Origin: Actinomycetota bacterium
GTDB lineage: Bacteria; Actinomycetota; Thermoleophilia; Solirubrobacterales; Solirubrobacteraceae
DNA: 14,689 nucleotides
Reading direction: 5' to 3'
Assembly (NCBI GenBank): GCA_019348575.1
Contig: JAHWJE010000006.1
Coordinates: 1 to 14,689 of the forward strand
Notes under the pieces: generated by a model
Databases searched by the model: none
What the model was told of the DNA's origin: nothing
What the model saw: the letters and a program-made list of their open reading frames with translations, nothing else
Translations under genes and position numbers: made by a program
In this document: in pieces, positions 1 through 6,046 of the stretch
Numbering within the stretch: position 1 is the first letter of the stretch
How the letters are laid out: every line of letters starts with the position of its first letter

Positions 1-1
1 G

Positions 2-115
2 AGGCTTCGGGCGGCGGCGGACCTGGACCGCCGTTCGATGACGAAAGCCCTTGAAGAAGCGATCGAGATGTACTGTGAGAAGGTGGAGCGGGAACGGGGA
101 AAAGAGGCGGCCTAG
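2..115 (+). CDS. Ribbon-helix-helix (CopG/Arc-like) DNA-binding protein, C-terminal fragment
   Basis: Only the last 37 codons lie in the window; the gene begins upstream. The visible peptide starts RLRAAADLDRRSMTKALEEA and continues through a charged helix (YCEKVERERGK) to a TAG stop. The pattern 'R-L-R-x-A-A-D-L-D-R-R-S-M-T-K-A-L-E-E-A-I' is what the first and second helices of ribbon-helix-helix repressors look like; these proteins are often toxin-antitoxin antitoxins or small autoregulators. No complete toxin gene follows within the window, so a toxin-antitoxin role cannot be inferred from this side. The fold call rests on a short stretch and the beta-strand that contacts DNA is outside the window. 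Confidence 0.55.
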   Translation, partial: RLRAAADLDRRSMTKALEEAIEMYCEKVERERGKEAA

Positions 116-139
116 CCGGTAGCTAGACGACCGACTAGG

Positions 140-157
140 CCAGCCGGCGCGGGCTGG
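140..157 (+). other. Short GC hairpin after the ribbon-helix-helix gene
   Basis: CCAGCC at 140-145 pairs with GGCTGG at 152-157 around a six-base loop, 25 bases after the stop codon. There is no T-run behind it, so it is at best a weak terminator. The rest of 116-230 shows no clear gene; an ATG at 187 opens a reading frame, but the protein has no recognisable family features beyond its first 35 residues. Confidence 0.3.
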
Positions 158-230
158 GGCCGCGGCCGGCGTGTCAGGATAGCAAGATGATCGAGATTCC
201 GCAGCACGTCGTTAGACTGACCGTTCACGA

Positions 231-911
231 GTGTTTAGACTTCGCCGACCGCGTCGAATGGGCGCGACTCGAAGGCCTCGACGCCCGCCGCGCGGCGCGG
301 CTGCGGCTGCTCGCTATTCGGGAGCGGCGGGGCCGGCGTTTGGGGTCGGCGGCGGCGTGGCCCATCGCGATCAGGCCATGTGGCGTGAGCGCGGGGTCGA
401 GCTCGAGCGCCTCGACGAGGCCGCCGTGCGCCCGCACCGCCCGCCGCCATCGGCCGCCCGGACACTGCTCTGGCAGCTCGGCGGGATGCTCGAGCCGGCG
501 CTCGGGCGCCTTCGCTTCACGGTCGCCTTCTTCGTCTCGCTGCTGGGCGGCTCGCTCGGCGCGCTGCTGCTCTCGCCCGACCGATTCACCGTCGGCGCCT
601 CGGGCGCCGTCTTCGGGCTGATCGCAGTCGCGCTCATCGAGCTGCGCTCGCGCGGCATTCCCCCGATGCGTACACCGCTGGCCACGATCCTGCTCCTCAA
701 CCTCGTCATCACATTCGGCTTCGCGAGCTTCATCTCGGTCGGAGGACACCTCGGCGGGCTCGTGGCCGGGGGGGTGGTCGGGTACCTGCTGTTCGAGATC
801 GGGGGCGCGCGGCGATCACGCAGGACACCGGTGCTCGCGGCTTCCGTAGGTCTCGGCGTGGCGCTTGCCGTCGGCTCCATCGCAGTCGCCCTCAGCGCCG
901 CCGGAGGCTGA
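231..911 (+). CDS. Rhomboid family intramembrane serine protease, N-terminally truncated
   Basis: Rhomboids cleave transmembrane substrates with a Ser-His dyad inside the membrane. From about residue 79 of this frame (near base 465) the sequence is typical: LLWQLGGMLEPALGRLRF (end of TM2 and the loop), a TM helix with LLGGSLGALLL, the catalytic-serine motif VGASGAVFGL (Ser124), and the catalytic-histidine helix SVGGHLGGLVAGG (His173), then a final hydrophobic helix at 200-223. Missing are TM1, the large L1 loop and the HxxxN motif at the start of TM2; similarity begins almost exactly after that motif. The first 78 residues are Arg/Pro-rich and unlike a rhomboid. The start is uncertain: GTG 231, ATG 258 and ATG 378 are all in frame without a good ribosome site. 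Probably a 5'-deleted gene or chimera; the dyad itself is intact. Confidence 0.6.
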   Translation: MFRLRRPRRMGATRRPRRPPRGAAAAARYSGAAGPAFGVGGGVAHRDQAMWRERGVELERLDEAAVRPHRPPPSAARTLLWQLGGMLEPALGRLRFTVAFFVSLLGGSLGALLLSPDRFTVGASGAVFGLIAVALIELRSRGIPPMRTPLATILLLNLVITFGFASFISVGGHLGGLVAGGVVGYLLFEIGGARRSRRTPVLAASVGLGVALAVGSIAVALSAAGG

Positions 912-924
912 TCAGCCGGCGCAG

Positions 925-2091
925 TCAAGCTCGCTTCAGCAGCTCGTCGTAGAGCGCCTGCGCGCGCGCGTGCAGCCGTGCCGGCGAGAAGCGCCGGCGG
1001 ACGTCGGCGGCGGCTGCTGCGCCCAAGCGCCGGCGCTGCACGGCATCGTCGCGCAGCTGCGCGAGCACCGCCGCCAGCGCGACGGCGTCGCCGGGGGCGA
1101 CGAGCCGGCCGGTCACGCCGTCGGTGAGGATCTCCGGCAGGCCGCCATGATCGGCGGCGACGACGCAGCAGCCGGCCGCGGCCGCCTCGAGCGCGGCGTT
1201 GGGCAGCGGGTCGGGCTGCGTCGAGGGGACGGCGACGACGTCGGCTGCGCCGTAGACGTTCTCGACATCGGGGCGAAAGCCGGCGAAGCGCACCCGGTCG
1301 GCGACGCCGAGCGACCGCGCGAGCGCGTGCAGGTCCGCCAGGCGGCGCTCCTCGCCCTGCCACGGATCGCCGGCGATCAGGGCGATCGTGCTGCTTGTGG
1401 ATGGTTCGGCGAGCGCGCGGATCAGCACGTCCTGGCCCTTCCACGACGAGATCCGGCCGAGGATCGCGACGACGAACGCATCGGCCGGCAGCTGGAGCGC
1501 ATCGCGGGCAGCGCCGCGCTCCGCGCGCTTGGGCGCGAGCGCGAGCCCGTCGTGCAGAACGTGCGCCTTGGCCGTCGCCCCCAGCTGTGCGCGCGTCGCG
1601 TGCGACACGCACGGCAGCGCGTCCGCACTCAGCAGCAGGCGGCGGAACGCGGGCCAGAAGCGCTCGAAGCCGGCGTAGATCTCGCGTACGTGCCAGACGT
1701 GGGGCATGCGCGCGATCCGCGCGGCCGCCGCGCCGCCGAGGATCACGGAGGTGTTGCTGTGCACGAGCGCGACGTCGCGCGCGCGCGCGAGCCGCGCGAT
1801 CGCGCCCGCGTCGCGGGCGAGCGCGGCGGCGATCCGCGCGAGCCCGGCGGGTGACAGCCCGGCGCGCCGCAGGACCGCCAGCGGGCGCACGAGCACCTCG
1901 ACCCCCGCCGCCTGGAGGTCCTCGCGCAGCTCGCCGTCCATCGCGAGCACGACGAGCGGGCGATAGCGCTGCGGGTCCAGCCCGGTCGCCAGCAGCGCAA
2001 GCTGGCGGTCGGCGCCGTAACGACCCGCCGAGGAGTGCAGGTACAGCACGGTGCGGGGACGGGCGGCCCGCGAGCTAGTGGTCGGTGTCAC
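925..2091 (-). CDS. Glycosyltransferase family 4 protein (GT-B fold)
   Basis: 388 residues, the usual length for a GT4 enzyme moving a sugar from a nucleotide-sugar donor to a glycan, lipid or small molecule. The N-terminal Rossmann-like half opens with VLYLHSSAGRYGADRQLALLA (acceptor side). The C-terminal half has the donor-binding signature GRISSWKGQDVLIRA at 212-226, a GF-R-PDVENVYGAADVVAVPS segment at 271-290, and the E-x7-E-like motif in which the first acid is Asp294 (DPLPNAALE) and the second Glu302, followed by HGGLPEIL and VTGRLVAPGD. No signal peptide or membrane helix is visible, so it should be cytosolic or peripheral. It starts at a GTG 27 bases after the BtuF-like gene on the same strand and probably shares its transcript. 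No strong Shine-Dalgarno is seen. Substrate cannot be deduced. Confidence 0.88.
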   Translation of the reverse strand: MTPTTSSRAARPRTVLYLHSSAGRYGADRQLALLATGLDPQRYRPLVVLAMDGELREDLQAAGVEVLVRPLAVLRRAGLSPAGLARIAAALARDAGAIARLARARDVALVHSNTSVILGGAAAARIARMPHVWHVREIYAGFERFWPAFRRLLLSADALPCVSHATRAQLGATAKAHVLHDGLALAPKRAERGAARDALQLPADAFVVAILGRISSWKGQDVLIRALAEPSTSSTIALIAGDPWQGEERRLADLHALARSLGVADRVRFAGFRPDVENVYGAADVVAVPSTQPDPLPNAALEAAAAGCCVVAADHGGLPEILTDGVTGRLVAPGDAVALAAVLAQLRDDAVQRRRLGAAAAADVRRRFSPARLHARAQALYDELLKRA

Positions 2092-2121
2092 GACTGCCGC
2101 CAGCGACGAGACCGGCCACTA
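2076..2121 (-). other. Inverted repeat spanning the glycosyltransferase start
   Basis: TAGTGGTCGGT at 2076-2086 and ACCGGCCACTA at 2111-2121 are inverted copies with one mismatch (10 of 11). In the minus-strand transcript this hairpin has the stop codon region of the BtuF-like gene in one arm and codons 2-6 of the glycosyltransferase in the other, with the GTG start just inside the loop. It could limit or couple initiation. It may also be chance in GC-rich sequence. Confidence 0.4.
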
Positions 2122-3009
2122 CAGCTCGACGGCAAGCGCCTCGGCCGGCGCCTGGGGCACGCGGTCGGGGTGCAGGATGTGCGCCAGCAGCTCGAGGCCG
2201 TCGACGAGCCGCGGGCCCGGCCGCGAGAAGTAGGCCGACGCGTTGACCGCAACGACCTGGTCGGCGCCGAGCTCGCGCAGCCGGTCGGCGAACTCCTCGG
2301 CCTCGACGAGCGCGCGCGCGGCGTCGTAGCCGCACGGCATCACGATCACGACCTCCGGCTGCCCCGCGGCGACCTCCTCCCAGCTCGCCCGGCGCGACGG
2401 CTCGCCGGCGAAGCCGAGCACGTCCTCGCCGCCGGCCATCTCGATCAGCTGCGGCGTCCAGTGCCCGGCGACGAAGACCGGGTCAAGCCATTCCAGCGCG
2501 GCGACGCGCGGCCGCGGCGCGCCGCGGACCGCGAGCCGCACGACGTCGGCGCGCCGCGCGGTGCGCGCGATCAGGTCCAGCGCCGCGTCCTTCGAGCTCG
2601 TCGCCTGAGCGATCGTGCGCACGTCGCCGAGCGTCTCGCCGTAGGTCGTCGGGTCCAGCGAGATGACGCGCGGCGGCCCGGGCAGCTCGCGCGCCAGCGC
2701 CTGCACCTCGTCGACGGAGACCGCGCAGACGTGGCACAGGGCCTGGGTGACGATGAGGTCGGGCTCGAGCTCGCGCACGAGCTCGTCGTCGAGCGCGTAG
2801 ATCGACTCGCCGGCCTCGCTGCGGGCGCGCACCGCGGCGTCGATCTGGCCGGGTGGCAGACCCGGCTCCAGCACGTCGCGCGTGACCTGGGGGAGCTCCC
2901 GCGCCTCGTCGGGGTAGTCGCATTCGTGCGTCACGCCGACGACCTGGTCGCCGATCCCCAGGGCGAAGAGCAGCTCGGTAGCGTGTGGCACGAGGCTCAC
3001 GATCCGCAT
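2119..3009 (-). CDS. BtuF-like periplasmic-binding-fold protein (cobalamin-binding type), no signal peptide
   Basis: 296 residues of the class III substrate-binding fold (Peripla_BP_2) used by B12 and siderophore transporters. It opens directly with the fold's first strand, MRIVSLVPHATELLFALG, then GDQVVGVTHECDYP, so there is no signal peptide or lipobox; GGAG sits five bases before this ATG and supports the start. Cysteines fall in conserved-looking places: His28-x-Cys30, the LCHVC motif at 91-95, and PCGYD at 226. Relatives with the THECDYP and CxVC motifs are commonly annotated as cobalamin-binding proteins and lack transport partners. No permease or ATPase gene is adjacent here, so a transport role is doubtful; a cytosolic metal or cofactor-binding role is equally possible. 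The glycosyltransferase gene follows after 27 bases. The gene diverges from the pterin dehydratase across a shared, symmetrical leader. Confidence 0.8.
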   Translation of the reverse strand: MRIVSLVPHATELLFALGIGDQVVGVTHECDYPDEARELPQVTRDVLEPGLPPGQIDAAVRARSEAGESIYALDDELVRELEPDLIVTQALCHVCAVSVDEVQALARELPGPPRVISLDPTTYGETLGDVRTIAQATSSKDAALDLIARTARRADVVRLAVRGAPRPRVAALEWLDPVFVAGHWTPQLIEMAGGEDVLGFAGEPSRRASWEEVAAGQPEVVIVMPCGYDAARALVEAEEFADRLRELGADQVVAVNASAYFSRPGPRLVDGLELLAHILHPDRVPQAPAEALAVEL

Positions 3010-3017
3010 ACGTGCTC

Positions 3018-3176
3018 CATGATGCATATCCATCCACCCTTGGATCGGTCGCTGATCGCCGCCTCGCGTCGTCCTCGGTCGTCGATGTGCCAGAGGCACA
3101 CCTTCCCGGGCGGGCGGGATCGGTCCTTGCGAGGCGCCGCCAGCGACCGCCCAAGGGCGAATGGACATGCACGATG
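3018..3176. repeat. Large imperfect inverted repeat: duplicated leader between divergent genes
   Basis: Bases 3018-3067 and the reverse complement of 3129-3176 align along their length. The outer 37 bases match at about 30 positions with one gap, and the inner block CGCCTCGC is identical. In the centre, TGTGCC (3086-3091) pairs with GGCACA (3095-3100) round a three-base loop. The similarity continues outward to the two start codons (GTATG on both sides) with an eight-base difference that carries the AAGGAG site on the plus side. Thus both divergent genes have related leaders, each containing CCAAGGG, then ATGGAYATGCAY. No known riboswitch core, including the B12 box, is recognised. It could be a divergent control region or a small inverted element. 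Confidence 0.75.
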
Positions 3177-3193
3177 AAGCACAAGGAGAGCGT

Positions 3194-3484
3194 ATGGCAC
3201 GAATGAGCGATTCCGAGATCGACGAGCGGCTCGCGAGGATGCGGTGGCGGCGCGAGGGCGACAGCATCGTGCGCGACGTCGAGTGCAAGGGGTTTCACTC
3301 GGCGATGGCGCTCGCCAACGCCGTCGCCGAGGCCGCCAACGACGCCAACCACCACCCGGACATCCTGATCCACGGCTACAAGCACGTTCGCCTCACGCTG
3401 TCGACGCACTCGGCCGGCGGCATCACCGAGAGCGACTTCGCCCTCGCCGGGATGATCGACGGGCTCGTCGCCGACGCATCCTGA
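3194..3484 (+). CDS. Pterin-4a-carbinolamine dehydratase (PCD/DCoH family)
   Basis: 96 residues, normal for this family, which dehydrates 4a-hydroxytetrahydropterin during tetrahydrobiopterin recycling and appears in many bacteria in folate or molybdopterin contexts. The signature is complete: NDANHHPDILIHGYKHVRLT with the catalytic His53-His54-Pro55, then THSAGGITESDFALA with His72 and Asp81. The single-domain alpha/beta fold is cytosolic. The start at ATG 3194 is chosen because AAGGAG lies five bases upstream; an in-frame ATG at 3161 would add MDMHDEAQGER and matches the other gene's leader, so it may be real leader rather than protein. No aromatic amino acid hydroxylase is nearby, so the physiological pterin reaction is not shown by context. 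Confidence 0.9.
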   Translation: MARMSDSEIDERLARMRWRREGDSIVRDVECKGFHSAMALANAVAEAANDANHHPDILIHGYKHVRLTLSTHSAGGITESDFALAGMIDGLVADAS

Positions 3485-3529
3485 CGCGCCGGGCCGCCCG
3501 ATCCGCGCAGGCAACGCTGCGGCCCCTGC

Positions 3530-3535
3530 TACGGT
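3530..3535 (+). promoter_or_regulatory. Possible -10 element upstream of the CorC-type gene
   Basis: TACGGT fits TAnnnT in otherwise GC-rich DNA, 16 bases before the small leader frame at 3552 and 78 before the CorC-type GTG. No clear -35 is seen. Confidence 0.3.
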
Positions 3536-3551
3536 TTCCCACGCAGCGTCA

Positions 3552-3617
3552 ATGAACGACGACCTTCCTCGAAGTCGCGGCCGTCATCGCAGGCCCGGCC
3601 CCATCCGCGCCTCGTGA
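3552..3617 (+). CDS. Possible 21-codon leader peptide overlapping the CorC-type start
   Basis: An ATG at 3552 opens a 21-residue basic peptide (begins MNDDLPRSRGRHRR) whose TGA stop at 3615-3617 overlaps the GTG start at 3614 as GTGA. The next gene has no visible Shine-Dalgarno site, so translation of this leader could deliver ribosomes to it by termination-reinitiation. The peptide has no recognisable domain, and the frame may be chance. Confidence 0.3.
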   Translation: MNDDLPRSRGRHRRPGPIRAS

Positions 3618-4945
3618 CCGCGCTCCTGCTCGTTGCGGTCGTCGTGCTGATCTTCGCCAACGGCTTCTTCGTGGCGGCGGAGTTCGCGCTCGTGCGCTCG
3701 CGGCGCGCGCGCATCGAGGAGATGGCGCAGGGCGGCGACCGGAAGGCCCGCCTCGTGCTCGCACAGCTCGACGACCTCAGCGAGTACCTGTCGGCCTGCC
3801 AGTTCGGCATCACGCTCGCCTCGCTGGGCATCGGCTTCCTCGGCGAGCCCGCGATCGCCGAGCTCGTCGAACCGCTGTTCGAGGACTTCGCGCACGCGGT
3901 CGCCGCGCCGATCTCGATCGCGATCGCCTACATCCTCGTCACGTCCGGGCACATCACCGCGGGCGAGCAGGTGCCGAAGATCTACGCGATCGTCAACGGC
4001 GAGGCGGTGGCGCGCCAGGTCGCACGGCCGCTGAACGCCTTCAACACGGTCATGCGGCCGTTCATCCATCTGCTCAACAGGGCGTCGAACGCGATGCTGC
4101 GCCCGCTCGGCATCAAGGGCGACGCCGACTTCGAGGAGGGGGCGAGCCCGGAGGAGGTGCGGGCGCTGATCGCCCAGGCGCGCGCCGGCGGGCACCTCGA
4201 CGCGGGCGAGGCCGGGATGCTCAGCGGCGTCTTCCATCTGCACGAGCAGCAGGCGCGGCAGGTCATGACGCCGACTCCGGCGGTCGTCACGGTCGACGTC
4301 TCAGAGGATGTCGGCACGGCGCTGCGGCGCTGCATCTCGACAGGGCACACGCGGATGCCGGTGACCGAGGACCACAACTCCGACAAGGTCCGCGGCGTCG
4401 TCCACTCCAACTCGCTGGCGCGGATCCTCATGGCCGACGGCCCCGAGGCCTCGATCGAGCCGGCCGTGCGGCCGGTGCCGATCGTGCCCGAGACCAAGCC
4501 GCTCGACGACCTGCTCGCCGACCTGCAGCGCAACCGCTCGACGATGGCTGTCGTGGTCGACGAGTACGGACGCGTGGCGGGGATCGTCACCGTCGAGGAC
4601 ATCATCGAGGAGGTCGTCGGCGAGATCGACGACGAGACCGATCCGGCCGCCGGCGACGTGCGCCAGCTCGCAAACGGCGACTGGTACGTCCGCGGCCACG
4701 TCGCGATCACCGACCTCGCCGACTACGAGCTCAGGCTGCCCGTCGACAGCGACGCCTACAACTCGATCGGCGGGTTCGTGTTCGCCACGCTCGGGCGGTT
4801 GCCCAAGCGCGGCGACACGGTCAGCGCCAACGGCTACTCGATCCGGGTCGAATCGGTCCGCGAGAACCGCATCGAGGCCGTCCGGATCCGCGAGCGGCGC
4901 CGCCGCGAGGTCGCGGCCGGCGACGAGGTCGCGCGGGACGCTTGA
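3614..4945 (+). CDS. CNNM/CorC-type membrane protein: DUF21, paired CBS domains, CorC_HlyC domain
   Basis: 443 residues with the full hemolysin-family/CorC architecture. An N-terminal DUF21 membrane region spans about 1-190: first helix LLLVAVVVLIFANGFFVAAEFALVRSR, a second hydrophobic stretch FGITLASLGIGFLG, a third near 98-115, and the conserved GEQVPKIYAI motif at 117-126. Two CBS repeats follow (about 215-275, with VMTPTPAVVTV and HTRMPV, and 280-340, with MAVVVDEYGRVAGIVTVEDIIEEVVGEI), then a C-terminal CorC_HlyC domain at 350-425 ending in a basic tail. Family members act in magnesium or cobalt efflux and binding of adenine nucleotides by the CBS pair is known for relatives; older 'hemolysin' labels are historical. 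The start is GTG with no ribosome site, overlapping a possible leader frame. The transported ion here is inference. Confidence 0.92.
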   Translation: MTALLLVAVVVLIFANGFFVAAEFALVRSRRARIEEMAQGGDRKARLVLAQLDDLSEYLSACQFGITLASLGIGFLGEPAIAELVEPLFEDFAHAVAAPISIAIAYILVTSGHITAGEQVPKIYAIVNGEAVARQVARPLNAFNTVMRPFIHLLNRASNAMLRPLGIKGDADFEEGASPEEVRALIAQARAGGHLDAGEAGMLSGVFHLHEQQARQVMTPTPAVVTVDVSEDVGTALRRCISTGHTRMPVTEDHNSDKVRGVVHSNSLARILMADGPEASIEPAVRPVPIVPETKPLDDLLADLQRNRSTMAVVVDEYGRVAGIVTVEDIIEEVVGEIDDETDPAAGDVRQLANGDWYVRGHVAITDLADYELRLPVDSDAYNSIGGFVFATLGRLPKRGDTVSANGYSIRVESVRENRIEAVRIRERRRREVAAGDEVARDA

Positions 4946-4974
4946 CCGCCCTGCGCGGGCGAGCGGGCGCTTTT
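4946..4974 (+). terminator. Weak possible terminator after the CorC-type gene
   Basis: CGCCC at 4947-4951 can pair with GGGCG at 4957-4961, or alternatively with GGGCG at 4965-4969, which sits just before a TTTT run at 4971-4974. The second pairing resembles an intrinsic terminator for the plus-strand gene but is not long. The rest of 4975-5073 holds nothing I recognise. Confidence 0.35.
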
Positions 4975-5073
4975 GCGCAAGTTCCGGCGCAACGCTGCGT
5001 TTGAGCACTGACACCCTGCCCGTGGGACGGCGGGGCCCGGCGAGCTGGAACCGGGGTGGATCCACGCAGCCGG

Positions 5074-5111
5074 AAAACACGACGGGCCCGCGAATCGCGG
5101 GCCCGTCGTGT
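5074..5111 (-). terminator. Strong intrinsic terminator, reading out of the dehydrogenase gene
   Basis: ACACGACGGGCCCGCG at 5077-5092 is perfectly complementary to 5096-5111 with a three-base loop, a 16-pair stem. On the minus strand the stem is followed by TTTT (the AAAA at 5074-5077), so it ends transcription of the 3-hydroxyacyl-CoA dehydrogenase gene about 78 bases past its stop. It may also stop plus-strand transcripts from the CorC-type gene, though the T-run on that side is poor. Confidence 0.85.
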
Positions 5112-5188
5112 GCTTCTGGAGGAGGTGCGAGGTGGGGTCGCGCGGCGATGATGCAGCTTGGAGCTGAACGGCGGCTAAACGGCCTGCG

Positions 5189-5998
5189 TCAGGGCGCGTA
5201 GAACTGCGGCGGGTACAGCCCGCGGCCGGCCTTGCGCCCCAGCGCGCCCTGCGCGCACAGGTCGCGCAGCAACTGAGGAACGTCGGCGCCGATCGCATCG
5301 CCGATCGCGACGCAGACGTCGAGGCCGATGTAGTCGAGCAGCGCGATCGGGCCCATCGGGTGCGCCGCGCCGAGCTGCATGCACGTGTCGATCGACGCCG
5401 GGGGAAGCCCTGTCTGCTGCATGAAGTCCACGGCGCTGAAGAGATACGGAAACAGCAGCCGGTTGACGACGAACCCCGCCAGGTCGGGGACGTCGACGGG
5501 CTCCTTGTCCAGCGCGGCGCACAGCGCGACCGCGCGCCGGCGCGTGTCGTCGGTGGCGGCCTCGGGGTAGGCGAGCTCGACGAGCTTCATCCGCGGAACC
5601 GGGTTGAACACGTGCAGGCCGACGAAGCGCTCGGCGTGGCCGGAGGCCGCCGCGAGCTCGCTGACCGAGAGCGACGACGTGGTGGTGCTGATGACCGCGT
5701 CGTCGGCCGCGAGCCTGCCGAGCCTGCCCAGCAGCTCGCTCTTGAGCGCCGCGTCCTCGCAGATCGCCTCGACGACGAATGTCGCCTGGGCGAGGGCGTC
5801 GAAGTCCGTCGTGACCGTCACGTTCGAGGGCTCGAACTCCTCGCCGAGACGCTCGCAGGCCTTTGCGATCGCCTTCGTCGCCCGCGCCGCGGACGCGTCC
5901 GAACGGGCCCACAAGACGTGTCCCGGCGCCTTGGTCGCGCACGCCGCGAGACCCGTTGCGATCGTCCCGCTCCCGGCGATCCCCAGCTTCTCCTCCAC
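5189..5998 (-). CDS. 3-hydroxyacyl-CoA dehydrogenase (3-hydroxybutyryl-CoA dehydrogenase type)
   Basis: 269 residues, a little shorter than the usual 280-290 for stand-alone enzymes that oxidise 3-hydroxyacyl-CoA to 3-ketoacyl-CoA with NAD(P). The N-terminal Rossmann domain begins GIAGSGTIATG (glycine-rich dinucleotide loop, 6-16) and contains FVVEAICEDAALKSELL and STTTSSLSVSELA. The catalytic segment ERFVGLHVFNPVPRMKLVEL has His129 and Glu141. The C-terminal domain has GFVVNRLLFPYL (175-186), HPMGPIALLDYIGLD (213-227) and the terminal GRKAGRGLYP. The GTG start follows GGGAGG by five bases. It is divergent from the thiolase that would use its product, with 48 bases between them. A role in fatty-acid, aromatic or hydroxybutyrate metabolism is possible; chain-length preference cannot be read. 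Confidence 0.9.
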   Translation of the reverse strand: MEEKLGIAGSGTIATGLAACATKAPGHVLWARSDASAARATKAIAKACERLGEEFEPSNVTVTTDFDALAQATFVVEAICEDAALKSELLGRLGRLAADDAVISTTTSSLSVSELAAASGHAERFVGLHVFNPVPRMKLVELAYPEAATDDTRRRAVALCAALDKEPVDVPDLAGFVVNRLLFPYLFSAVDFMQQTGLPPASIDTCMQLGAAHPMGPIALLDYIGLDVCVAIGDAIGADVPQLLRDLCAQGALGRKAGRGLYPPQFYAP

Positions 5999-6012
5999 TC
6001 GCTCCTCCCGCG

Positions 6013-6040
6013 TTGACTCGCGAATCGGTCAGGTACCTTA
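6013..6040. promoter_or_regulatory. Divergent promoter region with overlapping -10 elements and a palindrome
   Basis: For the thiolase, TTGACT (6013-6018) and TACCTT (6034-6039) are spaced 15 bases and the -10 lies seven bases before the ATG, so the transcript would be leaderless. On the other strand, TAAGGT (6035-6040) overlaps it almost completely and would start the dehydrogenase mRNA with a leader of about 30 bases carrying its GGGAGG site. Between them GACTCGCGAATC (6015-6026) is an imperfect palindrome, GAYTCGCGARTC, placed as an operator would be. All of this is from inspection of consensus fit. Confidence 0.45.
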
Positions 6041-6046
6041 GACGGC

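Noticed and set aside
371..1612. Minus-strand frame of over 400 codons across the rhomboid and glycosyltransferase genes
   Set aside because: Arg/Ala-rich with no motif and overlapping two recognisable genes in other frames.
2035..3177. Plus-strand frame of about 380 codons opposite the BtuF-like gene
   Set aside because: Arg/Asp/Val-rich low-complexity translation with no domain; the opposite strand encodes a recognisable fold.
3010..3193. Cobalamin riboswitch before the BtuF-like gene
   Set aside because: No B12 box or recognisable core in either direction; the leader is also too short for the usual aptamer.
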